The notes under the pieces: model-generated
What the model saw: only the letters and a program-made list of their open reading frames with translations
Told to the model about the DNA's origin: nothing
The model's database searches: none
Assembly: GCF_026278345.1 (NCBI RefSeq)
Contig: NZ_CP111085.1
Span: 2,616,001-2,680,000, forward strand
DNA: 64,000 nucleotides
Origin: Tellurirhabdus rosea
GTDB lineage: Bacteria > Bacteroidota > Bacteroidia > Cytophagales > Spirosomataceae
Reading direction: 5' to 3'
Part shown: piece by piece, positions 1-8,891 of the stretch
How the letters are laid out: each line of letters begins with the position of its first letter
Position numbering within the stretch: the first letter of the stretch is position 1
Program-made: the position numbers and the translations under genes

Positions 1-2573
1 AACCCGATGAATCCGATCCGGCTCTCCCGTTTGTTGATCGACGTGGAGACGAAGTTGGACCCAAAGCTGGTGTTCTCAAACTGGAGCGTATTGAAAATGT
101 CGCTCACCCGCAGGTTGATCGTCCCGCGTCCTTTCAATACATCCTGTTTCAGCCCAAAGTCCACGTTGAAAAAGCCCTGAATCGTGCCCTGCGCCACGAT
201 GAACGGCGACCGGTAATTGACCGCAACCTGCAGATCCGTGCCTTTCCGGGGACTCATGTTGGACGTAATCCGGGTGGTCCAGCTCCGGTTGGTCCGTGTC
301 AGGATGTCCGGCACGCCCGGCAGCGCCTGAATGGTCCGCTGGAAAAACGAGAAGTTGCCGTTGACCTTCCACCATTTTAGAATGTCCTGATTCAGCACCA
401 GTTCGAGGCCGTAGTTCTGCGACCGGTTGAGGTTCAGGAACGTCTGTTCCGTGACGCCGTCGGAGCGCAGAGTCCGGAAACGGGTCACTTCGTTGTTGGT
501 CTGCCGGTAAAACAGGGACGACGTCAGCGACGTATTCTTGCCCGTCCAGAGGTGGCTCAGTTCAAACGAATTGATCAGCTCTGGATTCAGATTCGGGTTG
601 CCAAACGAGATGTTCAGCGGGTCGGCCAGGTCGATAAACGGATTCAAGGACCGCACCGAGGGCCGGTTGATGCGGCGGGTGTAATTGACCTGCAATTTCT
701 GACTCTGGCTCAGGTTGTAATTGACAAAAGCGCTCGGAAACAGGTAGATATAGTCCCGGTTGCTTTGCTGGCTGGTCGTCCGCTGGTCGGTCCGGATGCC
801 GGTATATTCCGTCCGCAGGCCCACCTGATAGCTGAAGCGTTTGAGTTCATTTCCAAAATTGACGTACGCGGCGCTCGTCCATTCGTCGTAGATAAAATTG
901 TTGGAAATCGTGTCGTTGCGAACGGGCTGGGTACCGACAATATTCTCGAAAACGTAATCCGTTCCGAGATGGCGATAGGTGTGTTTCAGGCCCGTTTCCA
1001 GCCGCTTTTTGCCTTTCAGCGGCTCCACAAAATCGAGCTGCAAAACCCCGACCCGGTTGTCCCGCGCGTTTCGGGCCTGCTGCCGCCCCACGCGCAGGTT
1101 GCCGGTCTGCAGTTCGACCGGGAGCGTGGTGGTGTTCTGAAAATTCTGGCTTTCGGTGGCGTTATTCGTGGAAAGGGTCGCGTCGAAGGTCAGTTCCCGG
1201 CCTTTTTTGGCAAAGCTGCGGCGGTAGCCAAAGGCGTAATCCAGGCCCCGTTCGGGTTCGCGTTCCTCCGTGGTGCGCAGCGTCCGGCCCAGCGAAAGCC
1301 GCTCGCCGGTCAGCGTATTGAAGTTTTCCACTTCCGTATCATAGCTGTATTCGGGCCGGTACAGCACCGAAGCCGTGATGTTGTCGCGGGAGGTCAGGCT
1401 ATAATCGAACCCGACCCGCAGGTTGTTGTTCACGCTCCGCCGGATGGCATCGTTCCGCTGGCTCAGGAAGCTCGTGGAGTCGTCGAACAGGTTCCGGCGC
1501 TCCGAAATCCGGTAGTTGAACCGCCGTTCGGCCCGGAAATTATAACTGCCAAACAGGTTCAGTTTGTTGAACCGGGCGTTGAGATTGACCGAGGCGTTGT
1601 ACTTGTCGCGCGTGCCGACGTTGACCTGCACGTTGCCGTTGAAGCCCGCGGCGCGTTCTTTTTTCAGAATAATGTTGATGATCCCGCCTGCCCCGTCGGC
1701 ATCGAAGCGGGAAGACGGGTTGGTAATGACTTCAATCCGTTCGATGTTGGAAGCCGGAATCTGCTCCAGAATCGCCTGCCGGTCGAGTCCCGTCAGCCCG
1801 GACGGCTTGCCGTCGACCAGCACAATGACGTTGGTACTGCCACGCAGGTTCAGCGTTCCGTCCACATCGACGGTCACCGAGGGCACGTTCTGGAGAATAT
1901 CAATCGCCGTTCCGCCCGTGGCAATGGGCAGGCGGTCTACGTTCACAATTTTCCGGTCGAGCGAATATTCATACGCTTCGCGCTGGCCCTGCACGGTCAC
2001 TTCCTGCAACTGCCGGGCGGTTTCCGACATCAGGACTTCGCCCAGATTGACCTCCGGTTGTTCCGGACTGACCACCACGCGGGGAATGCGCCGGTCGGCA
2101 AAGCCCAGCGACTGAATGATGAGATAATAGGCGCCCGGAGCCACGTTCTGCAACTGAAAAGCCCCTTTTTCGTCGGTCAGCGCCCCGGAGGCGGAAGTAG
2201 AATCCGCCGCCCGGAACAGGCCCACGCTGGCAAATTCAACGGGCTGGTTGCTGCCGTTGCGGGGCGCGACGAGCCGCCCGCGAATGCGTCCGCTGCCCGG
2301 CTGACCGCCGACCTGACGTTCCGTGGCCGTCGGCGCAGGTGTCGTGGCAGCCGGTTGCGGGCCGGGGGCGGGCTGGGCCGTGCGGACCGTATCCGGCCGG
2401 TCGGCCGTGTTAAACTGGGTCGTATCGGGGCGGGTTGGCGCGACCGGACGGGTGGTGTCGGGCGCGACGCCAATGGCTTCCAGTACGCCCGCGGAGGGCT
2501 GCTGCGCCCGTACCGGGATGCTGAGTAAACAGGCTAATACGCAAAGAATCAGTATGGATAGCTTTTGTGTCAT
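1..2573 (-). CDS. TonB-dependent receptor-like outer-membrane beta-barrel protein (3' end cut by window edge)
   Basis: The frame is open from ATG 2573 to the left edge, about 857 codons. Residues 1-23 form a signal peptide ending VRAQ. Residues 25-90 are a Pro/Thr/Gln-rich linker with repeated PDT words. A carboxypeptidase-D regulatory-like domain spans about 95-178 and a TonB plug about 200-305 (VLVDGKPSG, then ITNPSSRFDADGAGGIIN). The rest is beta-barrel. The last visible residues (SINKRESRIGFIG) look like the penultimate barrel strand, so only a few codons should be missing. This family sits in the outer membrane and imports large substrates with TonB. There is no SusD partner beside it, so the substrate cannot be named. 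The family call is firm from the domain order; the role is inferred. Confidence 0.9.
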   Translation of the reverse strand, partial: MTQKLSILILCVLACLLSIPVRAQQPSAGVLEAIGVAPDTTRPVAPTRPDTTQFNTADRPDTVRTAQPAPGPQPAATTPAPTATERQVGGQPGSGRIRGRLVAPRNGSNQPVEFASVGLFRAADSTSASGALTDEKGAFQLQNVAPGAYYLIIQSLGFADRRIPRVVVSPEQPEVNLGEVLMSETARQLQEVTVQGQREAYEYSLDRKIVNVDRLPIATGGTAIDILQNVPSVTVDVDGTLNLRGSTNVIVLVDGKPSGLTGLDRQAILEQIPASNIERIEVITNPSSRFDADGAGGIINIILKKERAAGFNGNVQVNVGTRDKYNASVNLNARFNKLNLFGSYNFRAERRFNYRISERRNLFDDSTSFLSQRNDAIRRSVNNNLRVGFDYSLTSRDNITASVLYRPEYSYDTEVENFNTLTGERLSLGRTLRTTEEREPERGLDYAFGYRRSFAKKGRELTFDATLSTNNATESQNFQNTTTLPVELQTGNLRVGRQQARNARDNRVGVLQLDFVEPLKGKKRLETGLKHTYRHLGTDYVFENIVGTQPVRNDTISNNFIYDEWTSAAYVNFGNELKRFSYQVGLRTEYTGIRTDQRTTSQQSNRDYIYLFPSAFVNYNLSQSQKLQVNYTRRINRPSVRSLNPFIDLADPLNISFGNPNLNPELINSFELSHLWTGKNTSLTSSLFYRQTNNEVTRFRTLRSDGVTEQTFLNLNRSQNYGLELVLNQDILKWWKVNGNFSFFQRTIQALPGVPDILTRTNRSWTTRITSNMSPRKGTDLQVAVNYRSPFIVAQGTIQGFFNVDFGLKQDVLKGRGTINLRVSDIFNTLQFENTSFGSNFVSTSINKRESRIGFIG

Positions 2574-2621
2574 ATTGAAATGTCGTCTACCTGGTATAAT
2601 ACCAAATGGGCGAAAAGGTTT

Positions 2622-2656
2622 AAACAAAAAGCCCGTCAGCAGCGGGGCTGACGGGC
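2622..2656 (-). terminator. Rho-independent terminator of asd
   Basis: The 10 bp perfect stem GCCCGTCAGC/GCTGACGGGC (2631-2640 and 2647-2656) has a 6 nt loop. On the minus strand it is followed by TTTTTGTTT. It lies about 57 nt past the asd stop codon and before the start of the receptor gene, so it separates the two co-directional genes. Confidence 0.85.
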
Positions 2657-2712
2657 TTCGAAGCGAATCGTTTCAACCGGAAAGCCGCTTAAACTTCCCG
2701 GCAGCGTATTTT

Positions 2713-3726
2713 TCAGGCGACTGCTTCTTCGACCTGAACGAGGTTATTTTTCATCAGGTATTCGGCGATCTGCACGGCGTTGGTGGCGGCGCCCTTACGC
2801 AGGTTATCAGCTACGATCCAGAGGTTCAGCGTTTTCGGCTGGCTCTCGTCGCGGCGGATACGGCCTACGAAGGTTTCGTCCTTGCCGTGAGCCGTCAGCG
2901 GCATCGGGTAGACGAAGTTTTTCGGATCGTCCTGCACCACCACGCCTTCGGCCTGCGACAGGATAGCGCGCACTTCGTCGAGGTCGAATTCGTTTTCAAA
3001 CTCGATGTTGACGGCTTCCGAGTGGCCACCGATGGTCGGGATGCGGACGGTCGTAGCGGTCACGGCGATGCTGTCGTCGCCCATGATTTTCTTCGTCTCG
3101 TTCGTCATCTTCATTTCCTCTTTCGTGTAACCGTTGTCGAGGAATACGTCGATATGCGGCAGCACGTTGAGGTCGATCGGGTGCGGGTACACTTTAGCGG
3201 CCTCTTTGTCGCCCGCGCGCTCGGCAAACAGCTGGTCCACGGCGGCTTTGCCCGTGCCCGTCACCGACTGGTAGGTCGAAACCACCACGCGCTTGACGCC
3301 GTATTTCTGGTGCAGCGGAGCCAGCACCACCACCATCTGAATGGTCGAACAGTTCGGGTTGGCGATGATTTTGTCTTCCGGCGTCAGCGTATTGGCGTTG
3401 ATTTCGGGCACAACCAGCTTCTTGGTCGGGTCCATGCGCCAGGCGGAGGAGTTGTCCACGACCGTAATGCCGGCCGCCGCGAATTCCGGAGCCAGCTTCA
3501 GCGAGGTGCCGCCGCCTGCCGAGAAAATTGCAATAGCCGGTTTAGCTTTGATGGCGTCCTCGAAGCTCACGACCGTAACCTGTTTACCCTTAAACGTAAC
3601 CTGTTTACCCACCGAACGCTCTGAAGCGACAGGAATCAGTTCCGTTACGGGGAAGTTACGCTCTTCCAACACCTTCATGATTTCGCCACCGACGAGGCCG
3701 GTTGCGCCAACTACGGCAATTTTCAT
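2713..3726 (-). CDS. asd: Aspartate-semialdehyde dehydrogenase
   Basis: 337 aa, the usual bacterial length. The enzyme reduces aspartyl phosphate to aspartate semialdehyde with NADPH, the branch point to lysine/diaminopimelate, threonine and methionine. The N-terminal Rossmann motif is VVGATGLVGGEI (residues 5-16). The catalytic cysteine is C126 in NPNCSTIQ, and the active-site histidine is H235 in TIGGHSEA. The reading frame is intact and starts at ATG 3726. It is a single-gene unit closed by a strong hairpin terminator at 2622-2656. A TATTTTTG box at 3783-3776 could be its promoter -7 element. Confidence 0.97.
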   Translation of the reverse strand: MKIAVVGATGLVGGEIMKVLEERNFPVTELIPVASERSVGKQVTFKGKQVTVVSFEDAIKAKPAIAIFSAGGGTSLKLAPEFAAAGITVVDNSSAWRMDPTKKLVVPEINANTLTPEDKIIANPNCSTIQMVVVLAPLHQKYGVKRVVVSTYQSVTGTGKAAVDQLFAERAGDKEAAKVYPHPIDLNVLPHIDVFLDNGYTKEEMKMTNETKKIMGDDSIAVTATTVRIPTIGGHSEAVNIEFENEFDLDEVRAILSQAEGVVVQDDPKNFVYPMPLTAHGKDETFVGRIRRDESQPKTLNLWIVADNLRKGAATNAVQIAEYLMKNNLVQVEEAVA

Positions 3727-3775
3727 TCTTGCATAAAATTTTGACTGTTAAACAAATCGGGTCCGAAACCCGGCG

Positions 3776-3783
3776 CAAAAATA
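3776..3783 (-). promoter_or_regulatory. Possible -7 element for asd (TATTTTTG)
   Basis: On the minus strand the bases read TATTTTTG, matching the Bacteroidota TAnnTTTG box, 50 nt before the asd start codon. No clear TTG/TTTG was found about 20 nt further upstream, so support is partial. Confidence 0.35.
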
Positions 3784-3806
3784 CGGGAAAGCGGGGGATT
3801 AATTAC

Positions 3807-4397
3807 CTAATTTTTTGGAAAACTGTAGAATTGCCCCGGCGTCACGCATCCGTCCAATCGGATGTCTCCCTCGTACACGTCGTCGATTTTCGCCACTGGC
3901 TCAAACAGCGACAAGCCCATTTTAACGCAATCCGGCCGGCACTGGTCCAGAAACCGGTCGTAATAGCCGCCGCCATAGCCCACCCGGTGGCCGCGCTGGT
4001 CGAAAGCGAGCAGGGGAACGAGGACGAGAGAGATTAATGAATAATGTATAATGAATAATGAATTGTCTGGAGGCTCGGGGATGCCGTAGGGGTTGGGGAT
4101 AAAAGGCGTATCGGGGAAAATTTCGTAGTGGGTGAGCGTGCCGTCCTGCGGGTTGGTAACCGAGGCGGCGATCCGCACGCCCGGCATTTGCCAGAGTCGG
4201 CGGACAATCGGCCAGGTGTTCACTTCCTTTTGCTTTTCAATTGGCAAAAAGGTGTGTACGACGGGGTTTGTGAAGTTCTGCCCGGTGAACCAGCGGAAGA
4301 AACTCTGCTCAATCGCGTTGCAGCGGGCCTGCCGGTCGGCTTCGGGCAGGTCGCGGCGGCGCTGGCGGTAAAGGCGGCGGAGGTCGGACTTGGTCAT
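3807..4397 (-). CDS. 5-formyltetrahydrofolate cyclo-ligase family protein with a repeat-derived internal segment
   Basis: 196 aa. This family converts 5-formyl-THF to 5,10-methenyl-THF with ATP. The N-terminus MTKSDLRRLYRQRRRDL carries the basic phosphate-binding stretch, and the C-terminal half has the signature VLVPLLAFDQRGHRVGYGGG followed by YYDRFL. Just before that signature, residues reading NSLFIIHYSLIS are encoded by a heptameric AATGAAT-type repeat (4034-4064) of the kind otherwise seen between genes. The frame stays open across it. The enzyme may tolerate the insertion in a loop; activity is not certain. The region immediately upstream of the start codon is another repeat array. Confidence 0.9.
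   Translation of the reverse strand: MTKSDLRRLYRQRRRDLPEADRQARCNAIEQSFFRWFTGQNFTNPVVHTFLPIEKQKEVNTWPIVRRLWQMPGVRIAASVTNPQDGTLTHYEIFPDTPFIPNPYGIPEPPDNSLFIIHYSLISLVLVPLLAFDQRGHRVGYGGGYYDRFLDQCRPDCVKMGLSLFEPVAKIDDVYEGDIRLDGCVTPGQFYSFPKN
4034..4064. repeat. Heptameric AATGAAT repeat lying in frame inside a gene
   Basis: Four tandem 7-nt units (AATGAAT, AATGTAT, AATGAAT, AATGAAT). The same word occurs in the purD-recQ gap at 37778-37852. Here it lies inside the 5-formyl-THF cyclo-ligase coding region and is translated as about 11 residues without breaking the frame. Confidence 0.8.
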
Positions 4398-4512
4398 GTG
4401 TTTCTCGCAGATTCTCGCAGATTTTTGACGCAGATTCTCGCAGATTTTTTCTGCGTCGCAGCAGCGAACCGAACATCTCCGAATTAAATCTGCGAGAATT
4501 TGCGAGAAATAA
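4398..4512. repeat. Intergenic TCTCGCAGAT repeat hairpin
   Basis: Tandem TCTCGCAGAT words near 4403-4445 are followed by the reverse complement (AAATCTGCGAGAATTTGCGA) near 4483-4508. The array fills the gap between the bshC stop codon (4515) and the start codon of the cyclo-ligase (4397), leaving no other sequence. Similar words appear at 21040-21130 and 54571-54655. Confidence 0.75.
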
Positions 4513-4514
4513 AC

Positions 4515-6056
4515 CTATTCACACAAAATCAGCATCCGATAATCCAGCGGATCGAAGGCCGATTTGAGTTTGCTGATAAATTCCGGGTCGTTGAGGTGGT
4601 AATTCAGGAAGTTTTCGCTCCGGTCCTGCGGGCCGCCGGGAAAAAGCTTCGTTTTCAGCCCCATCAATTGATTGACGACGGTATCGTGATTGCGCTCCTC
4701 GGCTTTTTTCAGGCGTTTTTCGAGGTTTTCAATGGCGTTCAACAATTTTGTCTTCTCGGCATTGACGGCGCCTTCCAGCGATTTGTCCACCCGAACAGCT
4801 TTCGCCAGAATGTCGGTGAAACAATCCTCAAAACACTTCTTTTCCGTATCCAGATCGAGCGAATTCTCCGTAATGCGTTCAATGTACGAGCGCCGCAGCT
4901 TGACCTCGTCCTGAAACAGTTCGTCGGCGGCCACGCCCAGCTTCTCCATCCGCTTCCGGCTGGCGGCGTTGATGTACATCGCAAAGTTGCGGGGAATCAG
5001 CATCGGGAACGGCAGGCTATAATGGTCGAAAACGCCCTTCAACTGCATCCAGTACGGCACTTCCGACGGACCGCCGATGTAGGCCAGATTGGGCAGGACC
5101 ACCTCCTGATACACCGGCCGAAGCACCACGTTCGGACTCAGCCGCTCGGGATGTTCCTGCAACAGCTTTTCCATTTCTTCGGGCGAAAAACGCAGGTCCG
5201 TGTTCAACACCCGGTAACTGCTGCCTTCTTTTACAATCCGCTCGCGCAGGTTGGTATCGAGGTAAAACAGATTCAGTTCGCGGGGCGTCACGGGCGGGCG
5301 GTAACCCATTTTTTCCAGCGCCTGGTTCGTTTGCTGAACCAGCGTACCGCTCGACAGGCTCCGCAGTTCGTCCTGCATGACGGGCACAAACAGCCGCTTC
5401 AGCTCCGTATCGTCCGCATCCAGACACACCAGGCCGTCGGCACCAAAAAGTTCATTGACGTAGTACCGGACCGCATCCGCGAGCGTGTTGTGCGTCAGGT
5501 ACGCCTTTTCGAAAAGTTCGACTTTTTCGGGAAGCTGGGTCAGCAGGTCTTCGAGTTCGGCAGGGTTGAACCGGCCCACGGCACCCTGCTGGGCGAACGT
5601 CCAGGAATACGTTTTTCCGAACAGATTGAAATGATTGATCTCGGCGGCGTCGTGGTCTTCGGTGGCCATCCAGTAAACCGGCACAAACCGGTACTCCGGA
5701 TAAGCCTCGTTCAGCTTTTTCGCCAAGTTGACCGTTGAAATCAGTTTGTAGATGACGTACAGCGGGCCGGTGAAGATGTTGAGCTGGTGGCCCGTCGTGA
5801 CCGTAAAGGTGTTGGGTTGGGCCAGGACCGAGAAATCGGGTTTGTTAGCAATTCCGGCGTACTGGCGCTGGAGCACCTGCACCAGCGTCTGCCGGTTTTC
5901 CTCGCTGAAAGGCCGGGTCTTTACCGCTTCGGCAAACGCATCAAGAGTGGGAAACTGACCGTAGAAGGGCTTTAAGGAAGGCTTCTGTTCGAGATAATCG
6001 AGGAACAAGGATGAAAACTGACCGGTGGCAGCAAGCGATAGGTACTGACAGTCCAT
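4515..6056 (-). CDS. bshC: Bacillithiol biosynthesis cysteine-adding enzyme BshC
   Basis: 513 aa from ATG 6056. BshC is the last step of bacillithiol synthesis, adding cysteine to glucosaminyl-malate. Family marks are TGHQLNIFTGPLYVIYK, then YWMATEDHDAAEINHF with the HIGH-like nucleotide region, and a long coiled-coil C-terminal part (EKTKLLNAIENLEKRLKKA). An upstream ATG at 6101 is in frame, but it lies in the loop of the nrdJ terminator and would add residues unlike the family; the MDCQYLSL start fits better. Bacillithiol is the usual low-molecular-weight thiol in this group. bshA and bshB are not in the window. Confidence 0.95.
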   Translation of the reverse strand: MDCQYLSLAATGQFSSLFLDYLEQKPSLKPFYGQFPTLDAFAEAVKTRPFSEENRQTLVQVLQRQYAGIANKPDFSVLAQPNTFTVTTGHQLNIFTGPLYVIYKLISTVNLAKKLNEAYPEYRFVPVYWMATEDHDAAEINHFNLFGKTYSWTFAQQGAVGRFNPAELEDLLTQLPEKVELFEKAYLTHNTLADAVRYYVNELFGADGLVCLDADDTELKRLFVPVMQDELRSLSSGTLVQQTNQALEKMGYRPPVTPRELNLFYLDTNLRERIVKEGSSYRVLNTDLRFSPEEMEKLLQEHPERLSPNVVLRPVYQEVVLPNLAYIGGPSEVPYWMQLKGVFDHYSLPFPMLIPRNFAMYINAASRKRMEKLGVAADELFQDEVKLRRSYIERITENSLDLDTEKKCFEDCFTDILAKAVRVDKSLEGAVNAEKTKLLNAIENLEKRLKKAEERNHDTVVNQLMGLKTKLFPGGPQDRSENFLNYHLNDPEFISKLKSAFDPLDYRMLILCE

Positions 6057-6086
6057 GAAGCGGGTGTTTTGTTGAGGGGGCAACAT

Positions 6087-6121
6087 CAAAAAAGGCGGCA
6101 TGGTTCACGCCGCCTTTTTTG
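6087..6121 (-). terminator. Rho-independent terminator of nrdJ
   Basis: The 13 bp perfect stem CAAAAAAGGCGGC/GCCGCCTTTTTTG (6087-6099 and 6109-6121) has a 9 nt loop and a T-run on either strand. It lies 12 nt past the nrdJ stop codon and before the start of bshC. Confidence 0.9.
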
Positions 6122-6132
6122 ATAACAGGGCT

Positions 6133-8709
6133 TTAGCCGCACTTTGAATACCCGCAATTCTTACATTTCAGGCAGCCTTCTTCGTAGATAAGGCCGTCCG
6201 GATCGCTGCATTCGGGGCAACGGCGGGAGGCAGCCCCCGGCCGGGTATCATTCGGCACGTAGCGTTTCAGGGCCCGCGCGACGCCGTTTTTCCAGGTGTT
6301 GATATGGTCGTCGTACAGGCTCAGGTTGTTCACCAGTTCGACCACATCGCCCAGCGGCATGCCGTGGCGCAGAATGCCCGACAGCAGCTTGGCGTAGTTC
6401 CAGAACTCCTTGTTGAACGAACGGGAAAGCCCCTCGATGGTGATTCGGTAGCCATCGCGGTCGAGATACTGGAAGTCATAGCGGGATGCGCCGTCGTGGC
6501 TCTTGTTTTTGATGACCCAGCCCCGCTCCACCCAGAGCGGCAGGTTGAAAGCGTCTTCCATTTTGCCGGTAAAAACCTCGTAGGGCTTGCCGTCGATGAG
6601 GCCGATCACGGCCAGCCATTTTTCGTAGTCGTTATTGAACCGAATCACCTCCGCTTCCAGCTTTTTGGGCCGTTTCGGGGCCGAGGTTTCCTGAATCGCC
6701 ACCACCGGCTTTGGTTTCGGTTCTTCTTTCTTCTCTTTCTCGCTTTCCGCCGCCACCAGCACGCCACTGCGCGACCCGTCGCGGTAGACCGTAATACCTT
6801 TCAGGCCTTGTTTCCACGATTCGACGTAGATTTCGCCCACTTTCTCCACCGGCACATCGTTGGGCAGGTTAATGGTCGAGCTGATCGAGTGCGTGGTGTA
6901 TTTCTGCACGAGCGCCTGAATCTCCACGCGCCGAATCCAGTCGATTTCGGGAGCCGTGGCTCCGAAGTACGGGCTTTCTTCCTGCTTCGTCCTGCCCGTC
7001 TGGTCCATCCAGACCTTCAGTTTAGGATGGTAAACGTCGAATTCTTCCCAGGCATCGCCCATATCGTCCACAAAAGTCGCTTTGGACTTATCCGCCCGGG
7101 CGTTCAGCTTGCGTCGGCGGCGATACGAAAGCAGAAAGACCGGCTCCAGGCCCGACGAGGTCTGCGCCAGCAGGCTGAGCGTGCCCGTCGGGGCGACGGT
7201 ACTCAGCGAAATGTTACGGCGGCCGTGCTTCATCATCCGTTCGTACACCGCCGGAACCTCTTTCTGCATCATCTGCACAAACTCCGACGTATTTTCGATC
7301 TCGGGATTAAATCCGGCAAACGACCCGCGCGTGACGGCCATGTCCACCGAGCTGTCGAACTCGCCCTGCAATTTGGTCCGCATGATTTCCTCGATGACGG
7401 GCAGCGCCTTGTCGCCGTCGAATTTCAGGCCCAGCGCCGCCAGCGCATCGGCCAGCGCCGTGAAGCCCAGGCCCGTGCGGCGGCCGCGTTTGCCGGTTTC
7501 GTACAGCAGTTTCCAGGTATTGATTTCCACCTGCTTGATTTCGTCCGGCTCCGGGTCGGCTTCCACCTTGGCCAGAATGCGTTCGATGGCTTCCAGTTCG
7601 AGGTCTACCAGATCGTCCATAAGCCGCTGTGATTCGTAGGTGATGCGGTAGAGCTTGTCGAAATTGAATTTTGCTTTCGGGGTAAACGGGTTGTCAATAA
7701 AGCTGTAGAGGTTGATCGCAATCAGGCGGCAGCTGTCTCCGCCCTGCATCGCGATTTCCGAACACGGATTGGTTGAGCTGTTGCGGAATTCGGGGTAAAC
7801 AGAGGAAGTTGAGTAGTGATGCTGGCGATCCCAGAAAATCAGACCCGGCTCGGCCGTGTTATGGGCGCAGCGGATAATGGTCTGCCACAGTTCACGCGCT
7901 TTGACGGTTTTTGTGCTTTTCGGCTCCGGGCTGTCGATGGGCCAGCGGTGGGTGTAATCCGTATCCTCCACGACGGCCTTCATGAATTCGTCGGACAGGC
8001 GGACGGAGATGTTCGCGCCGGTCACTTTCTTCAAATCCTGCTTGATGGTGATAAAATCCTCAACGTCCGGATGGGCAATGTCCATCGTGAGCATCAGGGC
8101 GCCCCGGCGGCCGTTCTGCGCCACTTCGCGGGTGGTGTTGGAGAAGCGCTCCATAAACGAAACGGCCCCCGTGGTGGTGCCCGCCGCGTTGGAAACGGCC
8201 ATGTTTTTGGGCCGCAGGTTCGACATATCGACGCCCACGCCGCAGCGCCTTTTGAAGAGCTGCGCCATCTGCTGGTCGGTCAGGAAAATACCGCCGTAGG
8301 AGTCGTAGGTAGGCGGAATGACCACGCAGTTGGACAGCGAAGCAATCATCGTCGGGTTGCCGAGCGCCGCCATGACGCTGCCCTGTGGAATAACGTACTT
8401 AAACTTCTGAAACAGTTCGTAGATCGCGTCCTCGTCCAGTTTTTCGCGTACCTGTCCGTAAGCCGAAAGAGTTTTGTCGGCCTTCGCCTCGTCATTATAC
8501 CTGTCTTCGATCCGGGCGAACTCGCGGGCCATGCGGCGGTGCATGTCCTCGGGAGTCCGTTCCTGAAACGTGCCGTCCTGGTTGCGGATGGCGTATTTGT
8601 GCATCCAGGTCGTAGCGGCCAGTTCGTCGCCGCTGAAGTACTCCAGACAGGCTTCCAGCACATCGGGATAAGCAAAACTTTCGGTTGCGGGTGGCGCGAT
8701 TGTTTCCAT
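6133..8709 (-). CDS. nrdJ: Adenosylcobalamin-dependent (class II) ribonucleotide reductase
   Basis: 858 aa. It reduces ribonucleotides to deoxyribonucleotides with a vitamin B12 radical and needs no oxygen. Active-site cysteines are visible at C128 (SNCVV), C316 (NPCSE, the radical cysteine) and C327 (GDSCRL); the 11-residue spacing of the last two matches the family. STVAPTGTLSLLAQTSSG is the substrate-phosphate loop. The C-terminal zinc-ribbon tail has CPEC and CLKCKNCGYSKC (about 829-857), which carries the redox-active cysteines that re-reduce the active site. Single-gene unit with its own terminator at 6087-6121. Confidence 0.96.
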   Translation of the reverse strand: METIAPPATESFAYPDVLEACLEYFSGDELAATTWMHKYAIRNQDGTFQERTPEDMHRRMAREFARIEDRYNDEAKADKTLSAYGQVREKLDEDAIYELFQKFKYVIPQGSVMAALGNPTMIASLSNCVVIPPTYDSYGGIFLTDQQMAQLFKRRCGVGVDMSNLRPKNMAVSNAAGTTTGAVSFMERFSNTTREVAQNGRRGALMLTMDIAHPDVEDFITIKQDLKKVTGANISVRLSDEFMKAVVEDTDYTHRWPIDSPEPKSTKTVKARELWQTIIRCAHNTAEPGLIFWDRQHHYSTSSVYPEFRNSSTNPCSEIAMQGGDSCRLIAINLYSFIDNPFTPKAKFNFDKLYRITYESQRLMDDLVDLELEAIERILAKVEADPEPDEIKQVEINTWKLLYETGKRGRRTGLGFTALADALAALGLKFDGDKALPVIEEIMRTKLQGEFDSSVDMAVTRGSFAGFNPEIENTSEFVQMMQKEVPAVYERMMKHGRRNISLSTVAPTGTLSLLAQTSSGLEPVFLLSYRRRRKLNARADKSKATFVDDMGDAWEEFDVYHPKLKVWMDQTGRTKQEESPYFGATAPEIDWIRRVEIQALVQKYTTHSISSTINLPNDVPVEKVGEIYVESWKQGLKGITVYRDGSRSGVLVAAESEKEKKEEPKPKPVVAIQETSAPKRPKKLEAEVIRFNNDYEKWLAVIGLIDGKPYEVFTGKMEDAFNLPLWVERGWVIKNKSHDGASRYDFQYLDRDGYRITIEGLSRSFNKEFWNYAKLLSGILRHGMPLGDVVELVNNLSLYDDHINTWKNGVARALKRYVPNDTRPGAASRRCPECSDPDGLIYEEGCLKCKNCGYSKCG

Positions 8710-8809
8710 TTTTTCGAAAAAATTTGAGGCGGCAACTTAAATTTTTTCGAATTTATTTTCAAAAAATTAGCCTATCCGTTTACTCGATTTTAGAAAAAAG
8801 CGTACGGAT

Positions 8810-8870
8810 AACGCAGATTGGGCGAATTCACACAGATAAGTTCTCCGTGTAAATCCGCCCAATCTGCGTT
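8810..8870. repeat. Intergenic ACGCAGATTG inverted repeat
   Basis: 24 nt arms at 8810-8833 and 8847-8870, starting AACGCAGATTGGGCG and ending CGCCCAATCTGCGTT, with about three mismatches and a 13 nt loop. It lies between the rimO stop codon (8892) and the nrdJ start (8709), both on the minus strand, so it would form in the rimO 3' end or the nrdJ leader. It belongs to the widespread CGCAGATT word family. Confidence 0.8.
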
Positions 8871-8891
8871 GTTTGCGGGTATTCGTCGCCG

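Noticed and set aside
552-2528. Long open frame antisense to the first receptor (658 codons)
   Set aside because: It mirrors the real gene's codon pattern, has no domain or signal, and the opposite strand has signal peptide, plug and barrel.
6057-6101. Upstream start for bshC at 6101
   Set aside because: That ATG lies in the loop of the nrdJ terminator and the added residues are not family-like.
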